The notes beneath the pieces were generated by a model. That model was not told where the DNA came from, did not search any database, and saw nothing but the letters and a program-made list of their open reading frames with translations. Made by a program: the position numbers and the translations under genes. A stretch of 64,000 nt of DNA from Paramacrobiotus metropolitanus (taxonomy: Eukaryota; Tardigrada; Eutardigrada; Parachela; Macrobiotidae): assembly GCF_019649055.1 (NCBI RefSeq), contig NW_026570252.1:558001-622000 (forward strand), in the 5' to 3' direction. Position 1 is the stretch's first letter. Each line of letters opens with the position of its first letter. Below, one piece after another: positions 23,582-36,109 of this stretch.

Positions 23582-25160
23582 CAAAAATATTCAGAAAATC
23601 GAGGATTTACGGACTGTCAAGTACCATGCTCGAGCAACATGAAAACAACAGGAAAAAGAAGCCTACATTACCAAAAAAAATAATCTTTTCAAGGAATCGT
23701 AGAAGGTAATCGACAGGCAACATTAACAAAAAACTTGGGTTTTTCTTCGTTTTCGTTTTCACGTTTTGCCGTGTTTGCGGTTGTAGCTGTTTCGTCATAG
23801 ACATTTCGAGTTTAACGAGCGCCCAAGGGTGGCTACCGCTTTCGCCCAAATTAACACGCGCTCTGGCTGCACGGTTCTGCATGCAGCCGCTGGGCGGTCG
23901 CCCGCGCGACACGAGTAGATGCGGGATTTTTCCCGCCGCAGCCCGCACTCCCGCAGGAACTCCTCGGGATCATCAACAGTATTATCCATACTGCACCCTC
24001 AGCAATACAATCCGATAGTTCTGTTACGCACCCTGATTAACAACCTGAGCTTATTTCTTAACCATAGTCGATTTTTTGGAAGAATTGCAGAGCATTTGAA
24101 CCGTGTTCTGTTCAAGATGGCCACATCGACGTCCATTTTTAAAGCATATAAAATTATAAATGTTTAAATCTTCTGTTGTCTTGATTTTGTGTTTTTGTTT
24201 ATTGAGTGGGAAATTAACGGCCACCACGGGTTTGTCCTGTTCAGGCAGTAAAGGCAGATGGTTGCTACACGCTTAGTTGATCACTTAACGAGACCCAGCG
24301 CGGTTTAGAGATTGCGGGCTATTCCTGTCAAAGCCAACCGTCGGGATTGTCTGCACGGTGCACCCGATAACAAGCGGCCACACGGCATGACCTTTGATCC
24401 TGTACGCGATGGAAAAGCGGTTTTGTGGGTTGCGAAATGCTGAGATCTACTGTGGCCATGTCATATGTGCAGAAGCTCGAAGAAAGCGGGAAGCGCTCCA
24501 CCGTTATAGCTGAAGAAAGCAAAAGCCGGAAGTACGCTTTCGTCGAAGGTTTGGGCTATCTTTTTATTCTCTGGCAGTCGAGACATTTGGGACCTTTGAA
24601 GCGCCTTTCGCTGAACTGATTCGTTTCCTTGGCAGAAGATCCGTGACGTCACCGGGGAACCTCGATCTATGGCTTTTTAAAAAGTTCGTTGGAAATGCTG
24701 ATGCAGTGGCCAGTTTTCGGACGCATCAGCTGCCTATAAACACCAATTACACGTAATAAAGCAGCCGATGACCTTTACAATAAATCTCCACCTGCACTAC
24801 AACTATCACACTTTTGCAGTCAAAAGGAGCTAGCCAGCGGGAAGAAATAAAAACATCTGTATAAATTTATTTTTTGAGTGATCTTTTATTAAACATTTTT
24901 AACATTTTTTAACACATTATTTAACATTTTTTTAAACCTTTTTTATTATATTCTGTCGACAATTAATCTATAAGGTAATTTGCATTGATCTTTTATGAAA
25001 CTATTTATCCATTCGTGAAAACCTGCTCGCAATATAACTTATAATAAGATCTTTGCGAATTAATTTGTTTATTTTGTATTGATTTTATAAATTGACTTTG
25101 TTAATTGATTTTGATTTTGTTAATTGATTTTTTTAATTATTCGCTAACTACAAAGTACAG
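23582..25160. other. Region upstream of tafazzin, no firm gene
   Basis: A 64-codon reverse-strand frame (complement 23795-23989, starting MDNTVDDPEEFLRECGL) is GC-rich and could be a 5' exon. It has no recognised motif and no confirmed partner exon. The 24300-24660 segment is also GC-richer but matches nothing I know. Low-complexity T-rich runs lie at 24880-25140. Confidence 0.4.
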
Positions 25161-25169
25161 TACATAAAT

Positions 25170-26540
25170 TCGTAAATTACACAGTGTATACATTTTTAAA
25201 AAAGGAAATGCGGTTGGTTTTATGAAGTTTTTCAACACAGCGTTGTATCTTTAAGTCGGCAGCAGTTTTGAACGAGGTTTTTCTAGCCACTGCACTACGA
25301 CTGATACATGCACACAAAAATGCTGAGCAAACAGCCGGTGAGAATAAAACTCTGAAAATCAAACGGTAATTATATAAGAAGGAAACTTAAACAACGAACT
25401 TCAGATCCTGCGCCAGCCCATGTCGGACGGACTGCCTAATTTTTGTCGATAATTAATTTTTGAAAAAGGTATATTTGTCAGTGTTGTTTTCCAGAATTAA
25501 TTGTTAAAAATATATTGGATTATTTTTAATAATTTTCCACGCCATTGCAACGATCCCCAAATCAGCAGCCAAACCACATTTTTTGATTTTAATTTAACAA
25601 TCTCGTTTCATCTTTAGCCGCTGGCACCGCTGCACTACAATAGCCCACTAAAGAATAAATAAAAACATCAAACAATTATTTGTAAAAACATGTTTGCCTT
25701 TATTCTTGTGCTAAAATTAAATGTTCAAAAATTAATTCGATTATTTCAGTAAATTCCACTTTACTGCGATGTATCTGAAGTCAGCAGCCGAATAAAACCA
25801 CCTGTTTTTGATATCGTTTCTAGCCACTACACTATAATGAACACACGTAAAAACACACAAAACCGAAACAACCGCCGGCACGAATAGAACTCTAAAAGTC
25901 AGACTTGAGCCCCTGCGCACACGGCAAGTCTTTACTATAATTAATCGTACACCTCGCGCGGCTCATGTACTGCTTGATTTTCGTCGATAATTAATTCCTA
26001 TAAAAAATATTTGTCAAAGTGCTTTAACAGAATTAACTGTCGAAACTTAACTGGGGATTATTTTTTATTAATTTTCCACGTCCGAGCATCCTTTCGAAGT
26101 CAGCAGGCGAATAAAACCATCTGATTTTTCATGTTTTAGCCAGTATGCTACAAGTTTTAGCCAGTATGCTACAACTGTTACCTACTAGTAACACACCATA
26201 ATGAGGAAACAGCCGGCACGGATAAAACTCTAAAAAACCAAACTTCAGCCCCTGCGCGAGCGGCAGCTCCTTGCTGTAAATAATCGTACACGTCCCACGT
26301 CACATATACTGATTAATTGTTGTCGATAACTAATTTGAAAAAAAAATTTTGTCAATGTGGTTTTACAGAACTGATTGTTAAAAAATAACCTGGATTTTTT
26401 TATTAATTTTCCACGTCACTGCATCGTTTTCGGAGTCAGCAGCCGAATAAAGCCAGTTTTAAATTCCCGGTTTTGCCACTACACTACGATTAACACACAA
26501 ACAACACAATAAAACTGAGCAAACAGCCGGCAAGAAGAAA
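25170..26540 (-). repeat. Tandem relics of the ALDH7A1 3' end
   Basis: Three diverged units lie downstream of ALDH7A1. Each carries a copy of the C-terminal coding end plus following 3' sequence (AACAGCCGGCAAGAA, GTCAGCAGCCGAATAAA, TTAATTTTCCACG). The coding parts are at about 25395-25440 (very decayed), 25893-25970 and 26230-26315. The middle copy still reads [13 protein letters not shown] through to a stop. The third has TGA at its fourth codon. Two of them are preceded on the minus strand by an AT-rich GTCGA-containing run ending in AG. The intact coding end at 26552-26640 is the fourth, proximal unit. Confidence 0.75.
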
Positions 26541-26551
26541 GTTGAAACCCT

Positions 26552-29500
26552 TTAAAAATCAAACTTCAACCCCTGCGCGAGCGGCAGTTCCTTGCTGTAA
26601 TTAATCGTACACGTCCCGCGGCGCATATACTGCTTCCACGAATCACTTCCGCTCTCCCGTCCGCCGCCGGTGTGCTTATTCCCCCCGAAAGCGCCGCCGA
26701 TTTCCGCACCCGACGTCGACGTATTCACATTAACGATCCCGCAGTCCGATCCGCCGGCGCCCAGCCACGCGTGCATCGTCCCGATGTTCTGCGTGAAAAT
26801 GCTGGAGGAGAGTCCCTGGTCCACCTCGTTGTTCCAGGCGATGGCCTCCTCCAACGTCCGGTATTTCAGGACGTATAAAATCGGGGCAAAGGTCTCTTTC
26901 AGGATGACCGGGGAGTTGTGCGGGAGGTCGGTGATGATGGTGGGTTCGACGAAGTTGCCGCCCGAAGGGTGCTGGATGGGTTTCCCGCCCACGAGGACGC
27001 GGCCGCCGGCGGACTGGGCGTCGGCGATGGTCTGCTGGTAAGCGGCCATGCCGGCCGCTGTGTGCATCGGGCCGTACAGGGTTTTCGGGTCCAGCGGATC
27101 ACCTGGATTAATAATTAAATTAATCAATAATAATCAGCGATGAATAAAAATATTCCAGCATTTACTGCATTTTTAATTCAGTATTCAATTTAATTTTTAT
27201 TTCTGTTGTTAACTTCATTGCGTAATTGGTAAAGCTTAGCAGAAGACGATCTAGTATTTTATTAACTGAGGGATTCATTTTACTTTACCTTTTTCAGAAT
27301 TTCGCTTTAAAGTCTTAACTGGAATTTTAACAATTAACATCATTAACAATAAGTAAGTACTAGTAATTTATTGGTAACTGAATTGTTAGAAAGCCAATAA
27401 AAAATAATCCAAACGACAGCGCGATTTCATGGCTCCGATGTACTCGACTACTCGTATGCAAGCAAATTAAACAAATTAGGCTTCCTGGATCGCATTGTGA
27501 TTCATCTTTTGTCCATAAAAAGCTTCAATCAAATACAAAAAGAACACTGATAAAAAAATTACATGGAATCTGGGTGTTTCTAAATTTTTCGTGACAAGGT
27601 TCATCTATAAGGTTCACCTATTGATCTATCTAAATGCCATCGCACTACGTTAGATCAGCACATGCAGCAGTGCACAAGATCACTTAATATGCCATGATAC
27701 ACAGAAACAAATAAAAAAAACACATTTAAAAATCAACTGCAAGTAAAAAATGATTAAAATTAAAAAGACGAATTAAAAATGCATTTTTTCATATTTTTTT
27801 AATACAACTTACCCATGCGGCTGGGGATCTGCGCGTAGGCCGCTTGCAGCCGTTTCACCACCTCCTCATACACTTTTTCCTGCACAATCAGTCTCCGGAT
27901 CGTCGTGCAGCGCTGCCCGGCGGTGCCCACGGAGCCGAAGACGACGGAGGGGATGACCATGTTCAGATCGGCGTCCTCGGCCACCACCACGGCGTTATTC
28001 CCGCCCAGCTCCAGCAGCGGCCGGCCGAAGCGGGCCTGCACGCTGTTGGCCACTTTCAGCCCGATCTGCGTGCTGCCGGTGAAGGATACCAGCGGGAGGC
28101 GGGTGTCCGTCGCCAGGGCCTCCCCGACGTCCGCGCCGCCACACACCAGACTGCACAGTCCCGGCGGGAGGTGGTTGCGTTGCAGGACGGTGTTGAGGAC
28201 GTGCTGCACGGCGATGGCGCATAACGAGGTGCTCGGCGCCGGTTTCCATACCATTGTGTCGCCTGCAAATAAAAAATCCGGGTATTTTGTACAATAATAA
28301 ACAAAATGAAATTTTAAATAATATTCATAACACATGCGATTATTTATTATAAATTAATTTATCCTTAGTTTATTTACAGGTCATTTGAAATTTAAAAAAA
28401 ACTTACTGAATTTATTTAAAAATAATTAAGAGGAATATCTTAAAAATAATAGGAATATTTTCAAGACGATTGTTTTTCACCGGGTATTTTTTACAAGGAA
28501 AACCCAAATTATCAAAAACATGAAATTGTAAATATTGTTCATGAACCATAACACATGTGCTTATTCATTACTTAACAATTAATTCACCTTAGTTTACTTA
28601 CGAGTTACGATTAATTTGAAATTTCCTATTACAGTATTATTTTTGACATATACCTCCTAATTATTTTTAAATAAATTCTGAAGTTAAGTTCCCACTGCAT
28701 AACAAACTAACATACACAACTGATTTTTTATGAAAGTTTATTTACTGTAATTATTCAATTCAAAAACAAATATAAAAGATGAGATTGGAATATAACTCAG
28801 TAAAAGATTTCTGTTCATTGTTCGACATGGTCTCGTAGCCCGCACTCTCCATTTCGCAAAGGCCATTGCACTACAATTAGCCTATCCTCACACAAAGAAA
28901 ACTGAGAAACACCGGCAAGATTAAAGATAAAAAAATTAATCTTCCACTCCTGTATAACTGTTATAATAATTCTCATAATTACTATAATTAACCCTCGGAA
29001 TAATTATGCACACACGCGGCCAGAGTAATACCAAAGATTAAAAAAACCTAAAAAGCCAACTTCATACCCTGCGCCAACGGCAGCGCTTGCTGTAATTAAT
29101 CGTACACGTGCCCCGTCGCACAAACTGCTGAATTCCGTCGACAATTAAACATTTTTAAACACACCAGAAATAACAATAGAATCAAACATAATTCTGGTAA
29201 GTCCTACGCTAACCGTTAAAACTTGAAAGTCACGAAATATAAGAAAAACAACACTGTACGAGGATACCCTGTAGGAGTACAGATAAATACGCGAAAAAAA
29301 TTAGCAAAGCAGGGGTCATTTATTTCAGCTAGAGTAAAAAAAATCAGGCATCCAGGAAAAGTTTAAAACGGAATTTAGAAAATTATTCCATGTCCACGAA
29401 TGTCGTTAATGCCCTTAGCATGTACAGTACAACACCGATCGAGTACCCAGAAGGCAGTGGTAAGCCACCGTACTACGAAACACCGCTAAAGGCGTAGTAA

Positions 29501-31018
29501 CTGTCAGTTTATTAGGCTACTTAATTCTAAGAAAAATACAGCACAATAAGTAAAAGGGGGTAGAAAATGATAGATTGTCTTTAAAAAAATTTAAACTGTA
29601 CCGCAGATCATGGCGATGGCGTTGTTCCAGCCGTAGACGGCCATGGGGAAGTTGAAGGCCGAGATGATGCCGATGCAGCCGAGGGGGTTCCAGGTCTCCA
29701 GCAGCACGTGACCGGCGCGTTCCGACGGCAGGATCTTGCCCTCGAACATGCGCGACAACCCGGTGGCGTAGTCGCAAATGTCGATGTACTCCTGCACTTC
29801 GCCGACGCCCTCCGCGATAATCTTGCCCATCTCCAGCGAAATCAGTCGGCCTAATAGATCCCGCTTCGTCCGCATTTCATCGCCGATCTGCCGGACGATC
29901 TCGCCGCGTTTCGGACCGGGCAGGAACTTCCACGTCTCGAACGCTTCCACGCTCGCCTAATTAATGCCGAAAAAATTATAATCTTCATAAAATTATCACT
30001 AAAAATTTTAACAATCTTTTTTTACCTCATAAAATTTTTTGTCAAGTAAACAATCAGTAGTCACAGAATAAATTAGAAAAATAACGAACTGTATCGATTA
30101 CAATGAATGAAATTCTCATTTTACTTGTACAGATTAAAACGGAAATTAATGTTCTAATCAACCAAAATTAATTCAGTAATTTCTAAAAGCAGTATGACCT
30201 CGGAAATAAAACTGGAGAAATATAGCAGTAACACAGCATTATAATTTCTAATTGTTTATACCGCAATTTTTTTAATGTACTTACTTTAGTCTACTACGTA
30301 AAAACTAAACACAAATCTGTGAATATCATTTATCAATTAGAAAAAATCACAATTAAATTCGGCATTAAACAATAAAAATTTGCTCGTACAAAACCAATAA
30401 AATGTTATTCGCAATAAAACAATACCAGGATAAATACTGTTACAGTTTACAACGTTTTTCCAGTAAATTCGGAGAACACCTTCAACACATTATTTAGAAA
30501 AAAATGCAATTAATTTCGCTAACGATGAAAAATTTGAAAAAAAATCTAATGATAAAACTAATAAAAATCGCAGAATTTAACATTTTAATTCAGTATAAAT
30601 AAAATCGCTCATTTTTTATATTATACTTTAAAGAATTTTAAATCCGTTTTAATTACTGGATTGAAAGCTGGGAGGATAGAAAACCCAAAGGAAATTCAAA
30701 ATAATATCGTCTGACAATTTTCAGATTTTGTTGCGAATTTATCTGTACCTTCACAGCGGCGTTGTAATCCTCCACCGTCCCATTCCTGACATTGGCAATC
30801 GCTTTGTTATTATACGGATTAATCGACTGCGTGACCGGTCCACTGCCCTGCCACTTCCCCGTGAAAACTCCCGCGTTCTCCTCGGCCAGACCGAGCTCTT
30901 TCAGCCAGGCGTACTCCGGGCGGGAAATGAGCAGACCGCTGTTGGATGCTGTGGTCGCCATTCGGCACAGATGGAATGTTTTTTTCGATGGCAGACGCAA
31001 CAAGCTCAACAAAACCAT
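26552..31018 (-). CDS. ALDH7A1: Antiquitin, alpha-aminoadipic semialdehyde dehydrogenase
   Basis: The exons are complement(30749-31018), (29602-29956), (27813-28262) and (26552-27102). The total of 1,626 nt gives 541 aa plus stop (human 539), with consistent phases. The catalytic Glu is E293 in LLELGGNNA and the nucleophile C327 in GTAGQRCTT. The tail [20 protein letters not shown] is typical of antiquitin. It oxidises alpha-aminoadipic semialdehyde with NAD+ in lysine breakdown, and also betaine aldehyde. The first Met begins a Leu/Lys/Arg-rich leader typical of mitochondrial targeting. A second Met at residue 20 would give a cytosolic form, as known for human ALDH7A1. It is divergent from NUBP2, with 896 bp between start codons. 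Confidence 0.95.
28263..28630. repeat. Tandem duplication in ALDH7A1 intron beside exon 3
   Basis: Two units about 210 bp apart share GGGTATTTT, AACAAAATGAAATT (AAACATGAAATT in the second), CATAACACATG and CCTTAGTTTA. The first unit starts at the acceptor of ALDH7A1 exon 3 (28263). Confidence 0.7.
29045..29150 (-). pseudogene. Relic copy of the ALDH7A1 C-terminus inside its own intron 2
   Basis: The minus strand reads [14 protein letters not shown], then loses frame by a 2-nt deletion before the CTGCCG equivalent. It keeps the TTTTTAG end. Before it lies an AT-rich run with GTCGACGGAATTCAG, like the sequence that precedes the downstream copies. It is a non-functional partial duplicate placed between exons 2 and 3. 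Confidence 0.7.
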
Positions 31019-31914
31019 AACGGAGAAGCGCACCGGTGAATTTTCCGCAAACTCAGCAAAAAGGGACGGCGAACGTGGAATACGTACAAGGTCGTGGCGC
31101 GTACGGGCAAAGGCACACAGACGAGCACAGGCGAATGAATGAAAAGCATGTGCCTGTGAATTTTGTGCGTTGATTTGCCGTCGAGGGTCGGTTCTGATGT
31201 GAGAACGGTGCAAATCAGCTGTTAAAAAGACGCTTAAAGTGTGCTTAAACTGCTGTTACCCTGTTCGATAACACTGGGCACGAAACAAGAACAGTGACCA
31301 CGACTGCTTGCGCTACCGATCAAAAGCATTTCCGGTTGGACGTTTGCTTACGTAGTGGACGGTAGGGCGGCTGGCCAGGCGACCGATTAAACATTTTCCC
31401 TCACGATTTTTTTATTGTTATCAACAATAAAACCTTGTTGATTTTACCTTGTTGGTTTACTAGTTGCCTAATGCCTACAGTCGTTTCGCCAAATAATTTT
31501 ATTATTTTTGTGCATTAAGAACGTTTATTCACAAGTTCGCTCGTAATTTGAACGCCAACGCCAACGGTGAAGCATCCCCAACAACATCATCTGTTACAAT
31601 GGAGTTTATTTGGCGCGAAAGCAGCGGCTACCCTGTTTATTTTAATCATATACTGCAAAGAGAACAGGTAGCGCGTTTATTCGCGCTACCGATTAAACGC
31701 ACTTCCGGTTGGACTTTGTACATGTAGCGGACGATAAGGCGGTTGATCGAGCGACAGCTCAAACATGTTTCATCAATTTTTCGAGTTTTGATTTCCTTTC
31801 GGGCTTTGGGCTTTGAGGCTTTGAATTTCGAGTTTTCTGTTTTCACTTTTAGCTTCGCTTTAGAATTTGAATACCGTTTTTGTTCTCTGCTGGAAATAAG
31901 TGATTTTCTTGGTT
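31019..31914. promoter_or_regulatory. Divergent promoter region with a duplicated block
   Basis: It separates the start codons of ALDH7A1 (-) and NUBP2 (+). A block of about 90 bp occurs at about 31308-31400 and again at 31683-31775. Shared words are GCGCTACCGAT, ACTTCCGGTTGGAC (CATTTCCGGTTGGAC in the first copy), a GTAG-GGACG-T-GGCGG string and a terminal GCGACC/GCGACAG. The second copy's ACTTCCGG fits an ETS-type site. Each gene may use its nearer copy; that is inference. Confidence 0.55.
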
Positions 31915-34900
31915 ATGGATGGATCTGGGGATGTGAAACCGGAGAGTCATCTGAAGAATGTAAAGAACATCCTGCTGATCCTGTCCGGCAAAGGTGGAGT
32001 GGGAAAGAGCAGCGTCACGGTGCAGTTAGCGCTGACGCTGCAGAGCCAAGGCAAAAAAGTCAGTTGCTTGTGCTTGTAGCTTGCTCGATTTTTCTGATTA
32101 CCTGACACTTTCTTCTGGTCTCCGGTGCGATTTGCATTTGAAGAAATTTCTGTGCGTGTTTGATTAGGTTGGCGTACTGGACATTGATCTGTGCGGACCG
32201 AGTATTCCGCGTATGTTTGGCATCGGCCATGAGCGCATCTACCAGAGCTCACAAGGGTACGTCATCCTGTTAAAATTCGCATTGGCTCGCGAATGCATCA
32301 CTTCGACTAGCGACCGTATTTTTTAAGTACAGGAAAGCAATATCTTTTTTTAAAAAAAATAGTCTGGATCGTTTCGAAGTCTGTAGAAATTTTAGCGAAT
32401 TTAAAAGCAGTAAGGAACCTTGGGAAAACGCATATCGCTGTTTGTAACCCATGAACGAAATAATTCCTGTATTAAAATCGTTTTGCGTTTTTATTCATCT
32501 CCTTATTTTTTAATGGAAGAAAATGGTTTAAATTTCTCAGAAAAATTTATTCTGGATCATTTCGAGAACGGCAGAATGTTTTTTTTGATTTAAAACCGGG
32601 ACGCACCTGGAAGTGACGTTGGATGTCTGTACTCTGCAGCAATCACGATAAATTTCTGCGTATTAATTTTTAGTTGGGTGCCAATCTACACCGACGCGTC
32701 AAAAAGCATCGGCCTGATGTCCATCGCCTTCCTGCTGACCAATCCGGATGATGCCGTCGTATGGCGCGGACCGAAGAAGAACGGTAGTGTACGGCAGCCC
32801 TAGCTAGCATTAAGGAGTCATCGTAGTACAAGGGCATAGTTAGCCGTCATCGATTCTAATAACTTAGCGCTGCTTACCGTCTTTATATTGGTGACAAAAC
32901 ACATTTAATTATGAATGAATTTTTCGGCTATGGTATGTTTTTTTTTCTACGATGAGAGGAGTGTTGGAAAATGCGTTCCGCTGCACGTTGTCGGCATTCA
33001 CTCTCTTTTCTGCTTCCAGTAGTCGGTTTTCAGTTTGGTTTGAGATGATGTCGCGTGTTGTATGGGGTGTAGCCATGATCAAGCAGTTGCTGGATGATGT
33101 CTTCTGGGGCGACATTGATTATCTGCTGATTGACACGCCGCCCGGGACGTCCGACGAGCACATCACCGTGGCCGAAGCCCTGCGCGGTTATCATCCCGAC
33201 GGCGCCGTCCTCGTCACGACGCCGCAGGTGCGTTGCGAACTAATTGACCAGTTCAATAGGATCTGATTAATTTTAGAATTTATCTAGTTTTATTTTGAAG
33301 ACTTTCGATATAAGGGCAATAAAATTAAATTGCGGAGATAAAGCTGTCCGTACATGGCCAGTTTCCGTGCCCATATCTGCAGCGAATTGATCGTAGTGGA
33401 GAGGCAAAAGTTTGGATTGCGTTCGTCTTTAGTATGCAGTGTGCACTCATGGTCAGTTTCGCTCGATTTGCGCACGAGTGATTGCTTATACCGAAATTAC
33501 TAGAAGTAATTATAAAAGCGGTGTTTAAATTTTTTTCGAAAATGATTCATTTCACTGTGGAGGCCATTCACAGTTTTTCTGCTGGTGCTCCTCTCGAGGA
33601 TATGGATTTCCCGGATAAAAAATTTAATATAAATTAGAATTTTTGGTTTTTTATCTGATGTAATTTAAAAATCGTATGAATAAAAGTACAGTAATTTCTT
33701 TCTTTAACAAAGTGTATGTGGCACATGAGTGAATTGTTCGCCGGTTGGAATAATTGCAGGCGGTATCGATAGCGGATGTGCGGCGTGAAGTTACCTTTTG
33801 CCGGAAAGCCGGTCTGCCCATTGTCGGGATTATCGAGAACATGAGCGGCTATGTTTGTCCGCATTGCGAGGTGAGTCAACCCGCGTCAGTCACCTTTAGA
33901 AACGCATTTATGAAATTTAAGTACGTATTAAGACGTATTTTCCCTACGTATTCTTGGAGTAAAAATTCTGAATTATATTTATGTAGATGCAATTTAATTG
34001 CAGCTGTTCGTTTTATTTTATTAAAATATCATTTTTGTGAACGTTTTAAACAGTCGCAAGAATTATGTTGTATTTTTAATATTTCTGTGTTTTTTTCTGG
34101 TATAAACGTTGGGTCGTTTCTTGTTATTTCCGCGTGTTTTGCCTGGTCTGCTGAGACTGCATTTTCTTAGGAATGCACCAATGTTTTCTCCAGCGGTGGC
34201 GGACGAATACTGTCCGAACAGTATCACATTCCATTTCTCGGTATGGCTTTTTCATCGCGCATTTTTGCAGAATTTTTTTTATTTATTTTATTAAACAAAT
34301 TAATTTTCCGCACTTATTCATTTGATAAATGAACGTTTCTCCTACATTATACACAACGGAGAATACTGCTGAATCCCATTAACGATCTTTACTGTACACG
34401 CTCATGACAGATACTGAGTCGCTCAAACACAACTTCAGCCGAACGCTAAGAAATCAGCATAGAAAACAGACGTCCTTAGACACGATTAACTACGTGAAGA
34501 TAGTTCACAACAATTGCATAAACACTTGTTTACCAGCGAACGCAACTGTATACGCACGTGACTGCACGTCACATAACACATTAAGTTAATTTTCCGTTTT
34601 TATTACGCAGATAATTTTTTCATTTTCGCCCTCATGAGACTTCTGGTCGGTCAAGCAACCGCTTACCAAAGTTTTGAAAAATGATAAATTTCTCCTGTTA
34701 AAATTCTGCTGATTAATTACTTGCTTTAATTAAAATTTTTTAAAATTATTTTCCGTGAAATTGGATTTAATTCTGATTAGAATTCAATTTCCCTGCTTTT
34801 TTTATTTTTTCCAGGTTGTGTTCCCATTGATCCCGAACTGACCAGCACCCTGGAGAGCGGAATGAATTTCGTCAACAAATTCCCGCAGTCCAAAGTGGCC

Positions 34901-34969
34901 GGCGTGTTCCGCACGATTGTCGAAACGCTGGAAACGAATTCGCAAAATAAACTCAACGCGGACCAATAA
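31915..34969 (+). CDS. NUBP2: Cytosolic Fe-S cluster assembly factor NUBP2 (Cfd1)
   Basis: The exons are 31915-32058, 32168-32256, 32674-32783, 33073-33227, 33760-33870, 34171-34240 and 34815-34969. The total of 834 nt gives 277 aa plus stop (human 271), with all phases consistent. The deviant Walker A motif SGKGGVGKS is at 24-32. Further conserved blocks are [36 protein letters not shown] (Walker B region), VTTPQAVS and [14 protein letters not shown]199 and C202 form the CxxC that binds the bridging cluster in NUBP1-NUBP2, followed by EC at 204-205. It acts as the partner of NUBP1 on the scaffold of cytosolic iron-sulfur protein assembly. Confidence 0.95.
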
Positions 34970-36109
34970 TTTTGTTAGCCAAAAATAATTGTTTTATTTT
35001 TAAATTTGGTCGGTTTTACTGCGTACTTATTCGTGATCGGCCTGGTTATTGTTTTTTCCTGTAACCACACTCTGTCGATTTTTTAAAAACAAAAATGTGC
35101 CATTATTTTGCTTTACTTCCGGTGCAAAAAGCTGCCGCTGTATTTTGAACTGGGAAAAATGAATTTCTGAATACTTCTATAAAAACAGTATTCCCGTTCC
35201 GACATCCGGTGAAAAAATGCAAATTGCGAATAATCTTTTCAACATTCACAGAAAGAATAATCGCAGCTTTAAAGAGAGCGCCAAAAATAAACAGATATCA
35301 TTACGCTGCGTCACAAAAACCATTAATCACAATTATGTGAATTTTTCAGTGAACAGCACACAAAGCACGTGCTGTGCACAAGGAAAGCTGCAGCAGCCAA
35401 TGCCGATTAAGAAATGCAACTAAACCAGCCAATGGCAAGGCTTCAAGGCGGAGTCCAAACCTTTCAGAACGCATTTACAGTATTTTGCGAATAAACTGTG
35501 TAGACAGACATGCAAACCAGCAGCATCCAATGCCGATTAACGCTTTAAATCAACTAGCCAATAGAACGAGCGGGCGCGGGATGTGGGCGGTGTGATTCAC
35601 GCACGGCAGCCCACCGCTGCGCTGCGTGCGGAGATTGACATCCCGTTGCAATACATATCGATTTGACTGCATGGCTTCTATCTGATCACCCGATTAATTA
35701 ATGTGCTTTGGATTTTTCCGGGTTGGAATTTCAATCAGTGTTTTACGATCCTGTTATTCTTATCCACGAAATTATTCCATAAATCTATGCCTTAACGTTC
35801 GGGCAGTCTTGTGTTTGAGTGAATCTGAGTCCTTGATGATTTTTCATCGGTTTTTGAATCGAGGAAGTCCGACGCGTTGATCGCAGGGTTTTTAGCGTTG
35901 GTCGCGTTGTTGTCGGTGTGGGTGGATTGGTTACGGATGGGCTTAGCTGGAAATAGATGGAGATTTATCTTCCCGTGACAGTGGTTGAGCGATAACGACG
36001 GCGCTGGAATGCTGGAGCGACGGTTGGAGGCCGCGAGCCGCGGCGGCTGCGCGACGCGCTAGACGGCTATTAATTGTGCTGCAGCAACGAAAATTGAGAA
36101 AATCCGAAA
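34970..36109 (+). promoter_or_regulatory. Intergenic and probable Piezo promoter with four CCAAT boxes
   Basis: CCAAT occurs at 35397-35401, 35429-35433, 35527-35531 and 35558-35562, all on the + strand. Two of them sit in the shared word CCAATGCCGATTAA. A GC-rich patch (GAGCGGGCGCGG) follows at about 35570. The Piezo start codon lies at 36110. This looks like an NF-Y type upstream region. The NUBP2 3' UTR occupies the beginning of the interval. Confidence 0.45.

Noticed and set aside
23795-23989. 64-codon reverse-strand frame starting MDNTVDDPEE
   Set aside because: The composition is plausible, but there is no recognised motif, partner exon or polyadenylation signal. It is noted in the region entry but not called as a gene.
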